This document shows positions 15,480 through 23,433 of a DNA stretch of 64,000 bases, piece after piece. The notes under the pieces were generated by a model. The model made no database searches, was not told the origin of the DNA, and saw only the letters and a program-made list of their open reading frames with translations. This stretch comes from JAAXHH01 sp965225915 (lineage in GTDB: Bacteria; JAAXHH01): contig OZ245326.1 of NCBI GenBank assembly GCA_965225915.1, forward strand, positions 1,860,001 through 1,924,000, given 5' to 3'. Position numbers and translations under genes: made by a program. How positions within the stretch are numbered: the first letter of the stretch is position 1; the number at the start of each line of letters is the position of its first letter.

Positions 15480-16658
15480 TCATCCGGGTACCGGAAGGGA
15501 GGAAAGTTCGCGGAGACGGGATACGATGCCGGGCAGCCTGTTCAAGACGTAGTCCACGTCCTGCATGATGTTGTCCCGTCCGAAGCTGAATCGTACCGAG
15601 CCGAGGGCAGTGCGAGGGGCACTGCCCAGGGCCAGCAGCACGTGGGACGGTTCGATGGCGCCGGACGAGCAGGCAGAGCCCGTGGATACGGCTATGCCCT
15701 CGAGGTCCAGGCTCATGATCAGCGATTCGCCTTCCGCACCGGGGAAGGACATGTTTAACGTACCGGGCAAGCGCCATTCCGGATGCCCGTTTACCCTTAC
15801 TCCTTCGATCTTGTCCAGGATTCGTCCTTCCAGGGCGTCGCGCATCTCCGCCAGGTGACGGTATTCGTGTTCCCGTTCGCTGGCTGCCAGTTCGGCGGCC
15901 TTTCCGAGACCCACGATGCCCACGGTGTTCTCCGTACCGGACCGCACGTCGTTCTCGTGATGACCGCCGTGGGCTATGGGTTCGATCTCGACACCCTTCC
16001 GGATGTAGATGGCTCCCACACCCTTGGGGCCATAGATCTTGTGGCCCGAAAGCGATAGGAGGTCCACGTGAAACGCTTTCACGTCGATGGGCAGCTTCCC
16101 GGCGGACTGCACAGCGTCCGTATGGAAGCACACACCGCGATCCCGGGCGATCTTCCCGATTTCGTCGACGGGCTGCACGGTACCGATCTCGTTGTTCGCG
16201 TGCATAATGCTGATCAGTATCGTACGATTGGTCAGGGCATCCGCCACCTGCCCCGGATCGACCCGGCCGTATTCGTCCACGGGAAGATAGGTCACTTCGT
16301 AGCCTTCCCGTTCCAGGAAAGCGCAACTATTCAGTACGGCCGAATGTTCGATTTTCGTCGTGATGATGTGCCTGCCGCGCTCCCTGCGTGCGTAAGCGAT
16401 GCCCTTGAGCGCCAGATTATCTGACTCGGTGCCGCCGCTGGTAAAATAGACTTCACCGGGACGTCCGTTCACCAGTCCGGCCACCTGTGCCCGCGCTTCT
16501 TCCACGGCTGATCGTGCATCCTGTCCGAATCGGTGGATGCTCGAAGCGTTGCCGAAACGATCCCTGAAGAAGGGTTCCATCGCCTCGAACACTTCAGTTC
16601 TTACCGGCGTGGTCGCATTGTGATCCAGGTAGATGCTTTCCATAGGGGATTCGACCAT
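15480..16658 (-). CDS. iscS: Cysteine desulfurase, IscS/NifS type
   Basis: A 392-aa PLP enzyme that removes sulfur from cysteine and passes it on as a persulfide. Typical motifs are IYLDHNATTPV near the start, TSGGTESDN, HTDAVQSAGK, the PLP lysine in SLSGHKIYGPKG, HENDVRSGTEN, and the catalytic-cysteine loop STGSACSSGAIEPSHVL. A second ATG at 16643 (MESIYLD) gives the more usual N-terminus, and neither start has a clear ribosome binding site. It heads the operon iscS-iscU-mnmA and onward to pfkB. A good promoter is found at 16742-16770 with a 16-bp palindrome just upstream. The nearby mnmA suggests supply of sulfur for tRNA thiolation as well as for Fe-S clusters. Confidence 0.95.
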   Translation of the reverse strand: MVESPMESIYLDHNATTPVRTEVFEAMEPFFRDRFGNASSIHRFGQDARSAVEEARAQVAGLVNGRPGEVYFTSGGTESDNLALKGIAYARRERGRHIITTKIEHSAVLNSCAFLEREGYEVTYLPVDEYGRVDPGQVADALTNRTILISIMHANNEIGTVQPVDEIGKIARDRGVCFHTDAVQSAGKLPIDVKAFHVDLLSLSGHKIYGPKGVGAIYIRKGVEIEPIAHGGHHENDVRSGTENTVGIVGLGKAAELAASEREHEYRHLAEMRDALEGRILDKIEGVRVNGHPEWRLPGTLNMSFPGAEGESLIMSLDLEGIAVSTGSACSSGAIEPSHVLLALGSAPRTALGSVRFSFGRDNIMQDVDYVLNRLPGIVSRLRELSSLPVPG

Positions 16659-16741
16659 CCGAACAGGGTGGAATTCGTCTGAAACCTATAGCCTTGCAAA
16701 AATCCGAAAACCGGTCTCCTCGAACCGCTCAACGGTCCATG

Positions 16742-16770
16742 AAAATAGGGATTATCCGTTGAAATGTCAA
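16742..16770 (-). promoter_or_regulatory. Promoter of the iscS operon
   Basis: On the minus strand TTGACA (16765-16770) and TATTTT (16742-16747) are 17 bp apart, about 85 bp before the iscS start. A perfect -35 with a 4/6 -10. Confidence 0.5.
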
Positions 16771-16775
16771 TTGTT

Positions 16776-16791
16776 GTCGGGATTTCCCGAC
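16776..16791. promoter_or_regulatory. 16-bp palindrome between two divergent promoters
   Basis: GTCGGGA and TCCCGAC arms of 7 bp are separated by TT. The site ends 5 bp upstream of the iscS -35 and lies before the divergent promoter at 16826, a good place for a regulator of either gene. The binding protein is unknown; no IscR gene is in the window. Confidence 0.4.
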
Positions 16792-16825
16792 GCTCGGACC
16801 GACGTGGATTACACCGCATCCCCAC

Positions 16826-16854
16826 TTGACATTTCGTGTATTTTACGTTAGATT
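16826..16854 (+). promoter_or_regulatory. Promoter of the lipoprotein gene at 17021
   Basis: TTGACA (16826-16831), 17-bp spacer, TAGATT (16849-16854). A perfect TATAAT also occurs at 16885-16890 without a matching -35. The leader to the start codon would be about 160 bp. Confidence 0.4.
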
Positions 16855-17020
16855 CAATGTAACTCAAACGGTATACGCGCGTCATATAATATGCGTAATT
16901 TACGCGTGCGGTTCGCAACAACGTGTGGTATACCATGAAGACGAGTAAGCATGGCGACCGTCTAATGTGCCGAGCACATCCATACATGCAACGGATAGAC
17001 GGACCAGGAAGGAGCAGCGC

Positions 17021-17650
17021 ATGCACGCACTGAAATACACGGCTGGATTGGTGGCGGTCATACTTGTGACGGGTTGTACCCACAGTATCAGTATGAATCC
17101 CAACATTGGTCCCACGGCCAGTATTGCCAGGCCGGTGGATTTACAAGTCAGACTCTATATCCCCGAAGATGTCAGTGGATTTGAGATTACCGACAGGCCC
17201 GATCTCAAGAAGTTTATCTTCGAAATCGGTGAATCTCTCGAATCGATCATAATCAAGTCGGCGAACCGCGTTTTCTCCCAGGTTTCGGTTTTGGACGCGC
17301 AACCCACCGGCGAAGTGATAGGGGAACGGAATCTCGATCTCGTCATAATCCCCAGGGTAACGTCGGCCATGGTGTCGCTGAACAAGGAAGAAGGTCCATT
17401 TCAGGACGACGCCCGGGGAAGTACGTTGCTCACGGTCGAATTGATGTTCTATGACGCGGAGATGATCCAATTCACTACCGTCATGGCGTCGGGCATGGGA
17501 ATCGCTTCCGAAAGAATCGGGTTTTTCAGCAGAGGTCAGGAAGAATACTCCGCCTCCGTCGAAGATGCCCTTATCAACCTCAGCAATGACATGGTTCGTC
17601 AGATGTACGGTAATTACGACATACGCAAGCGGGGTGAGGAGTCGGAATAG
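17021..17650 (+). CDS. Small lipoprotein of unknown function
   Basis: A 209-aa predicted lipoprotein. The ATG at 17021 is preceded by AGGAAGGAG and opens a classic signal peptide, MHALKYTAGLVAVILVTG, with the lipobox cysteine in LVTGCTH. The rest is soluble, with RPVDLQVRLYIPEDVSGFEI, SLESIIIKSANRVFSQVSVL, RNLDLVIIPRVTSAMV and a late alternation that looks like an alpha/beta sandwich. The general plan recalls small outer-membrane lipoproteins such as those that help assemble surface polymers, but no family is recognised. It starts the plus-strand group with the GT9-like gene and two TPR/GWxTD genes, 47 bp ahead of the former, and may work with them. Confidence 0.72.
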   Translation: MHALKYTAGLVAVILVTGCTHSISMNPNIGPTASIARPVDLQVRLYIPEDVSGFEITDRPDLKKFIFEIGESLESIIIKSANRVFSQVSVLDAQPTGEVIGERNLDLVIIPRVTSAMVSLNKEEGPFQDDARGSTLLTVELMFYDAEMIQFTTVMASGMGIASERIGFFSRGQEEYSASVEDALINLSNDMVRQMYGNYDIRKRGEESE

Positions 17651-17697
17651 GGTCGGCATTCGACTACCGCCACCATCGACGGACCTTCGGTAAATCC

Positions 17698-18381
17698 TTG
17701 TATCCAGATATGGCCGGGTTGTCCTTTAAAGAACGCTGGATTTACAGCCTCTATTCCTGGTGGGGCCGGTTCGGCAGTTCGCCCTTCAGCCTGTCCGACA
17801 TCCTGAAACGGCCAGGCCGGTTGCTTATATGCCTCCCATCGGATCCGGAGGAAACCCGGAAAGCGGTCGACATCATCCCTGATCTGATATATTGCCTGGG
17901 GGCGGAGGCCGTGTTTGTCGTAGGTGAACCCCGGTCTCTCGAATGTTGTGACCTGTCAGATGACCTCATCAGCACGGTACCATTGGATCAGACCACCCGC
18001 CGGTGGACCGGACTGCCTTCCTACGAAATAGTGGACCGGCTGGCGAGCGAGGAACTGAACATAGCCATAGACCTCAATACTCGCGCGGCATTGCTCCCGG
18101 CCATGCTCTGCCTGTGGGTTAACGCGCCTATACGCCTGTGTCTGCGAGATCCGTACCGGGATCGCCTCTTCAACCTGCAGGTCGTGCTTGCAGATGGGCA
18201 GACCGGGAGAGATGAGCGTTCCAGATCGGTGATACAAACGGATACCCTGAAGCCTGTTCCTCCCACATCCGGGATCGCCGCACCTCCCGCCACGTACCTT
18301 TATTCGCGCATGTTGCGCGTTATTCAGCGACTGGCGACTCCTTCGGCCATATCTGAAAAGCGACTTGACAGTTTTCCTTGA
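17698..18381 (+). CDS. GT9-like protein, one domain only
   Basis: A 227-aa protein with no signal peptide. RLLICLPSDPEETRKAVDII, GAEAVFVVGEPRSLE, NIAIDLNTRAALLPAMLCLW and APIRLCLRDPYRDRLFNLQV recall the N-terminal acceptor domain of GT9 heptosyltransferases, but the nucleotide-sugar donor domain is missing and the protein ends soon after. The assignment is a weak resemblance. The start is TTG at 17698 or ATG at 17710; neither has a strong ribosome binding site. The promoter of the next TPR/GWxTD gene overlaps its 3' end. It may be a truncated enzyme, or a protein that reused the fold. Confidence 0.5.
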   Translation: MYPDMAGLSFKERWIYSLYSWWGRFGSSPFSLSDILKRPGRLLICLPSDPEETRKAVDIIPDLIYCLGAEAVFVVGEPRSLECCDLSDDLISTVPLDQTTRRWTGLPSYEIVDRLASEELNIAIDLNTRAALLPAMLCLWVNAPIRLCLRDPYRDRLFNLQVVLADGQTGRDERSRSVIQTDTLKPVPPTSGIAAPPATYLYSRMLRVIQRLATPSAISEKRLDSFP

Positions 18382-18393
18382 TTCGGGGATAAT
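18365..18393 (+). promoter_or_regulatory. Promoter of the second TPR/GWxTD gene
   Basis: TTGACA (18365-18370), 17-bp spacer and GATAAT (18388-18393), overlapping the stop of the previous gene. The start codon is about 80 bp further on. Confidence 0.55.
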
Positions 18394-18471
18394 TATACTA
18401 GGGCCCGGACAAGTCTGCTGCGCCTCCAGTCGAGAGAAAAGGCTTGTCAACTTCCAAAATAACTCCCCATC

Positions 18472-20976
18472 GTGCTTATGTCCGTCCCGTCTTCGCAGCC
18501 GTGCTGTGGCTGCACGATCATCGCTTGTATTTTCCTGACCTGTTACCTGCTGTTTTCTATCGTAACCGTGGCGCCGTTGCGCGCGCAGTCTTCCAATGAT
18601 CCATTTAAATCCCTGATGGCGTCGGGCAAATCTCTCTACGATCAGGGAAAGTACGTGGAAGCGGAAGCGGTCTTTCAGGAGGCGGTCCGCCTTAAGTCCA
18701 GGTCCGGGGAAGCCCGCTACTGGCTTGGGGTTACACATTTTGAGATCGGCGACGACAAAGAAGCGGCGAAACAGCTGAGAATCGCCATTCGCCACGACCG
18801 GAAGAACCCGGACGGACACCTGGCGCTGGGACGTACGTACATGCGCATGAAGAATCGCATGGTGGACGCGCGCAAGAGTCTCAAGAACGCTCTCCGGTAT
18901 GATCCGGAGCATACCGAAGTGCATTACACGCTCGGGATCTCGTACATGGCGCAGAGCAAACGAGATCCCGTCTCGCCGCTCTACGTCATGCAGGCCCGGC
19001 GGGCGTTCACCCGGGCTGCGACTACGAACCCGAAACACCCGGACGCTTACTACCAGTTAGGGTTGTCCTACGAGAATCCCTCCCGGGATTACAAAAGGGC
19101 GCTTTCCCTCTTCTACCGTCAGCTTATGATCAAACCCGACCATCGCGATGCGATTTATCACCTTGAAAGATGTAGCTACCTACTCAATAATTATCAGGGC
19201 GGTATCGATCTTCTCAACCAGTTGGTAGAAGTACACGGTGAAAAAGTTCCGGATCACGTTAAAACGCTGATCTACAAACTTGAAGCCACGATGCACCAGT
19301 CGCAGGAACCATTCGACCTGACTGAAAAGGCGTACAAGGACTACCTGGGCAAGGTGGATCCCGAGGAACGGGAGTACTACACGGAACTGGTCTACGTGGT
19401 ATCGGAAGAGGAATACGAACAGTACGCCAAAAACGATACGGAAGGCGGTAAAGCGGAATTCCGGCGCAGGTTCTGGGCATCCCGCGATCCCAAGCCGGCC
19501 ACCGTCGTCAACGAACGGCTGGTGGAGCATTACAGGCGGGTCATGTACGCCCGCGAGCATTTCTCAAACGGACAGCAGCCATGGGATCGCCGGGGAGACA
19601 TATACATCCGCTACGGTACCCCCGACGATCAGCAGCGTTTTATAATGCAGACCGGCGAGAATCCCATGAAGTACTACCGGCCCACGGGGAATGCCCGCAT
19701 CGATGCGATCCGGGAACGCAATTTCATGTGGCGATACCGCCTCAAGATCGGCGCCAGTGGGACGAATTGGAGTGATCCGACCGCGCGCCAGACCCGGGAT
19801 CCCGAAGCGAGCAGCTACCTGCCGGAACTGGATGGCGGGAGGTTTTTCGGGACGGACCACTACGCAATCCGCGCGAAAACGCAGGCACTGGGATACCTCG
19901 CCGAGAGCTGGGTCTATCTTGAACACGATCTGGAGCTGTTCTTCGTCGATCAAATTGGCGTCGGCAAATACGACTATCCACTTGGTGTGCACGAAACGAA
20001 CATCACCGAAGCCGTCATCCAGAACCGGTACAATCCAAGGAAAATCGCAGACGCGCTCATCGAAAAAATCCCGGAATCCTATGACTACGACTATGGCGGC
20101 GCACCCCTGCAGTTCCTCTATGACATCGTCTCTTACAAGGGTGAGGAGGGCCGCGCCGACGTAGAGGTCGCCTACATGGTTCCGGCCGTACAACTTGAAA
20201 CCGTGAAGGATGGCAGGGGAATGCGCACATGGTTCGACAGTCATATCGTCTTGCAGGACGGTGATTACAACCGCGTTGCCCAGACTTCCAGGCGCATCGG
20301 GCCGATCGATCGACCGCTCGTGTCCGGTTCCGAAAACGATGTCGGCATCGAGATTCACACCGGTGTGATGGACTTGGACGTGCCGGCCGGCAACTACCGC
20401 GCCGTGATCGAGGTACGGGACGAGGCCACCCGGCGTATCGGTATTTTCGAACAGGATTATCCTGTACCGGAATACACCGGCAACACGTTGATGATGAGCG
20501 ATATCAAGCTGGCGGTTTCCATATCACCCGCGGAAACGTCCGATGGCCCATTCGTACGGAACGGACTCCGAATCGAACCCAATCCGGCACGCCTTTACCA
20601 GCGAACGGACCCCGTCCATTTTTACTACGAGATCTACAACTTAACCCGGGATGCCTCCGGACGCACGTCCTACCAAGTGGAACTGGAAGTTAAAATCAAG
20701 GACCGGCGCCGGCACATATTCTGGCGCATCCTGAAGAGCATTGACAGGTTGGTAAGACGAATCGACAATGAACAGTCTGTGCTCATGGTTTTCGAGAACG
20801 AGGGTAACCGCCCCGACGAATACAGTTACACTTCGATCGATACGGGCGCTTCACCTACCGGCACCTACGAAATGTCCGTTCGTGTCACGGATATGCATTC
20901 TGGACAGACCGCGGTACGAACCAAGGTGTTCGTCTTGGCCAACGACCGGGTTGCCGAGTTCAACTCGGATACGTAA
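18472..20976 (+). CDS. TPR/GWxTD-domain protein, second paralogue
   Basis: An 834-aa exported protein, paralogous to those at 6447 and 21018. The start is GTG at 18472 or ATG at 18478. A signal peptide (about 15-40, CIFLTCYLLFSIVTVAPLRA) precedes TPR-like repeats (about 45-260; ASGKSLYDQGKYVEAEAVFQ, EARYWLGVTHFEIGDDKEAA). The GWxTD region begins ERLVEHYRRVMYAREHFS with the variant signature PWDRRGDIYIRYGTPDD (about 368-384). The middle has WVYLEHDLELFFVDQIGVG, and the C-terminus has GPFVRNGLRIEPNPARLYQR with YYEIYNLTRDASGRTSYQ, as in its paralogues. Only 41 bp separate it from the next paralogue, so the two are probably one transcript. Function unknown. Confidence 0.82.
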   Translation: MLMSVPSSQPCCGCTIIACIFLTCYLLFSIVTVAPLRAQSSNDPFKSLMASGKSLYDQGKYVEAEAVFQEAVRLKSRSGEARYWLGVTHFEIGDDKEAAKQLRIAIRHDRKNPDGHLALGRTYMRMKNRMVDARKSLKNALRYDPEHTEVHYTLGISYMAQSKRDPVSPLYVMQARRAFTRAATTNPKHPDAYYQLGLSYENPSRDYKRALSLFYRQLMIKPDHRDAIYHLERCSYLLNNYQGGIDLLNQLVEVHGEKVPDHVKTLIYKLEATMHQSQEPFDLTEKAYKDYLGKVDPEEREYYTELVYVVSEEEYEQYAKNDTEGGKAEFRRRFWASRDPKPATVVNERLVEHYRRVMYAREHFSNGQQPWDRRGDIYIRYGTPDDQQRFIMQTGENPMKYYRPTGNARIDAIRERNFMWRYRLKIGASGTNWSDPTARQTRDPEASSYLPELDGGRFFGTDHYAIRAKTQALGYLAESWVYLEHDLELFFVDQIGVGKYDYPLGVHETNITEAVIQNRYNPRKIADALIEKIPESYDYDYGGAPLQFLYDIVSYKGEEGRADVEVAYMVPAVQLETVKDGRGMRTWFDSHIVLQDGDYNRVAQTSRRIGPIDRPLVSGSENDVGIEIHTGVMDLDVPAGNYRAVIEVRDEATRRIGIFEQDYPVPEYTGNTLMMSDIKLAVSISPAETSDGPFVRNGLRIEPNPARLYQRTDPVHFYYEIYNLTRDASGRTSYQVELEVKIKDRRRHIFWRILKSIDRLVRRIDNEQSVLMVFENEGNRPDEYSYTSIDTGASPTGTYEMSVRVTDMHSGQTAVRTKVFVLANDRVAEFNSDT

Positions 20977-21017
20977 TAGCCACCGGCGTTCACGCATCTG
21001 CTGGAGGACGACGGAAC

Positions 21018-23390
21018 ATGTCGAGCTTGAGAACAACCGCTCCGCTGCTAGGCCTCGTATTCTGTTTTTTAATGCAACAACCCGCGGAAGCCCAGGTGTT
21101 GGGGTCTCTCATGGACCGGGCCATGGTCCAGTACTCCGAGGGCGAGTATCAGCGGGCGGAATCCACGCTAAGAAGCCTGCTTGAAGAGCAACCCGGATCG
21201 GCGGCGGCCTACCTTTGGCTTAGTCGTGCGCTCGACCAACAGGACAGGCACGACGATGCCGAGAAAGCGGTAAAGGAGTCGCTGAAGATAGACAGCGCGT
21301 CTGTTGAAAGCCTCATCCAATTGGCCCGCGTGTATATCCTAAAAGACGAGAAGAAGGCCGCGAGAAAGGTCCTGGACCAGGCCGAGAAACTCGCTCCCGA
21401 CTATGCGGATTTACATTACTACCGGGGTCGAACCTATGGGAAAATCAAGCTTGCGCTTCTCAGGGCCACCACGGTTCAGAAAGAGTTTCAGATTCGGTAC
21501 GAATCTTTACAGCGTGCTATCCAGTTGAACCCGCGGCATCCCGATGCCTATTTCCAAATGGGATTCGCCTTCGAGGAAAGCAAGAGCGATTTTGAAACCG
21601 CGATGGACTGGTATTATAGGCAGGCCACGATCAATCCCGGACACGAACAGGCGCTAACCCGTCTGACTTTGTGCGCCGTACGTCTTAGAGATTACCAGAT
21701 GGGATTCGCGTTGTTACAGCAACTCGCGGGGACGCAAGGAACGAACGTCAATCCGCTCATTGAAGGCCTGACTGGACAGATCGAAGCCTATTACTACCAT
21801 ACGCTCAATCAAGACGAGCGTGCATATCACGCTATTCAAAGGTATCTCTCTGTGATATCGAAAATCGATCCGGATGCCGTCGTGATGTACAAGGATCTTT
21901 CTCATGTCGCGCCTAAAGAGGAAGCGGAAACCTATCGAGACGCCGTGGATCAGGAAAAGGAAGACCTGTGGCAGAGCTACTGGGCGGTCCGTGATCCCGA
22001 TCCCACTACGAGGGTCAATGAGCGCTTGGTGGAACATTACCGGCGGATCATATATTCGAAGCTGAATTTTTCCCAGGGTAAGGAGCCCTGGGACCGTCGC
22101 GGCGAGATCTACATCCGCTACGGAACGCCTGACGACCGGCAGCGCTTTATCCTGAAGTCCGGGGAGGATGTCATCAACAGTATATTCCCCACGGGGATAC
22201 GTGATGTGGACATTATCCGCGATCACAGCAGACAGCAGTTCAGAATGGAAGTAAACACCGGGGCGCCCTACCAGGAATTCGGTATATTCAGTGAAAGAGC
22301 CGAGCGCGAGACCCGGTTGGTAGCCTTTCCAACAGAAAGCTGGGTTTACATCCCATTCGGTATGGAGATTTTCTTCACGGATCAACGCAATTCAAAAGTG
22401 TTCGATTATCCGCTCCAGGTGATCGATCTGCCCGCCCAGGTTTCCAGTACCGGCATAACGAACCGGCTCGCGTACAAGTTTCTGAACTCGCCGCGAAAAG
22501 AAGCAGAGGAACTGATCAGGAAGGTGCCGGAATCCTACCGCCACGACTACGGCGGAGAACCGCTCATCTTTGTATACGACCTCGCTGCCTTCAAGGGGGT
22601 CGAGGGCAAGGCCGATGTGGAAGTGGCTTACAGCGTGCCCACGGTCCAGTTGGGCGGCGTCGAAGACGGGCTAGGCGAGAATACCTGGCTTTCCGGTCGG
22701 ATCGCCCTTAGGGACCGGGACTTCGCCTACGTGCAGGGGATGCCCTTCTCCATGGGCCCGTTGGATCGACCGGCGAGCGAGGAAGACAACCTGAAGCTCA
22801 ATACGGGCGCGTTTCTGTTCCGCGCCCCGCCCGGGGAATACAGGTCCGCCGTTTCCCTGCAGGACTCACTGTCGCGGAAGTTCGGTATCTATACGGCGCC
22901 TTTACATATTCCGGATTTTGCTGCGGACCGGCTGCAACTGAGCGATATCAAGCTCGCGGCGTCCATCGTTCCCACCGAAGGAACCGGGTTGCTCGTTCGC
23001 AATGGCCTGCACATCACGCCCCACCCCGCGCGCCTCTACTCCCGGTCGACGCCGGTTTTCATATACTACGAGATCTACAACCTCACGCGGGACGCCGACG
23101 GCCGGACGGGTTTTAGCACCGAACTGGAAATCTCCGTCAGGGAATCCAGGCGCAACTTCGCACTCCGAATCCTTGTAGACCTGGGACGTCTTATCACCCG
23201 GAGGTCGGACGATCAATCGACCTACCTGGCGTTCGAAGACAGCGGTGCGTCAACGGACGAACACAGGTACACGTCTATAGTCACGGAGGACCTGGATCCC
23301 GGGACCTACACCCTGACGTTGACGGTCACGGATCTTAAGTCGGAAATGAAGGCCTCGAGGACGGTTGACTTCATCGTGGTTCGGGGTTGA
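21018..23390 (+). CDS. TPR/GWxTD-domain protein, third paralogue
   Basis: A 790-aa exported protein. GGAGGACG lies upstream of the ATG. The signal peptide covers about 1-25 (LLGLVFCFLMQQPAEAQ). TPR-like repeats (about 30-250) include MVQYSEGEYQRAESTLRSLL and LHYYRGRTYGKIKLALL. The GWxTD region carries NERLVEHYRRIIYSKLNFSQ and PWDRRGEIYIRYGTPDD (about 354-371). A beta-rich C-terminal part has LLVRNGLHITPHPARLYSR and YYEIYNLTRDADGRTGFS. It matches the 18472 protein more closely than the 6447 one in the signature and C-terminal motifs, which suggests a local tandem duplication. No enzyme motif is apparent; a scaffold or carrier role in the periplasm is inference. Confidence 0.82.
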   Translation: MSSLRTTAPLLGLVFCFLMQQPAEAQVLGSLMDRAMVQYSEGEYQRAESTLRSLLEEQPGSAAAYLWLSRALDQQDRHDDAEKAVKESLKIDSASVESLIQLARVYILKDEKKAARKVLDQAEKLAPDYADLHYYRGRTYGKIKLALLRATTVQKEFQIRYESLQRAIQLNPRHPDAYFQMGFAFEESKSDFETAMDWYYRQATINPGHEQALTRLTLCAVRLRDYQMGFALLQQLAGTQGTNVNPLIEGLTGQIEAYYYHTLNQDERAYHAIQRYLSVISKIDPDAVVMYKDLSHVAPKEEAETYRDAVDQEKEDLWQSYWAVRDPDPTTRVNERLVEHYRRIIYSKLNFSQGKEPWDRRGEIYIRYGTPDDRQRFILKSGEDVINSIFPTGIRDVDIIRDHSRQQFRMEVNTGAPYQEFGIFSERAERETRLVAFPTESWVYIPFGMEIFFTDQRNSKVFDYPLQVIDLPAQVSSTGITNRLAYKFLNSPRKEAEELIRKVPESYRHDYGGEPLIFVYDLAAFKGVEGKADVEVAYSVPTVQLGGVEDGLGENTWLSGRIALRDRDFAYVQGMPFSMGPLDRPASEEDNLKLNTGAFLFRAPPGEYRSAVSLQDSLSRKFGIYTAPLHIPDFAADRLQLSDIKLAASIVPTEGTGLLVRNGLHITPHPARLYSRSTPVFIYYEIYNLTRDADGRTGFSTELEISVRESRRNFALRILVDLGRLITRRSDDQSTYLAFEDSGASTDEHRYTSIVTEDLDPGTYTLTLTVTDLKSEMKASRTVDFIVVRG

Positions 23391-23433
23391 CTGAAGGGGT
23401 TCGGATCATCATTGACCAATCGGCGACACCAAC

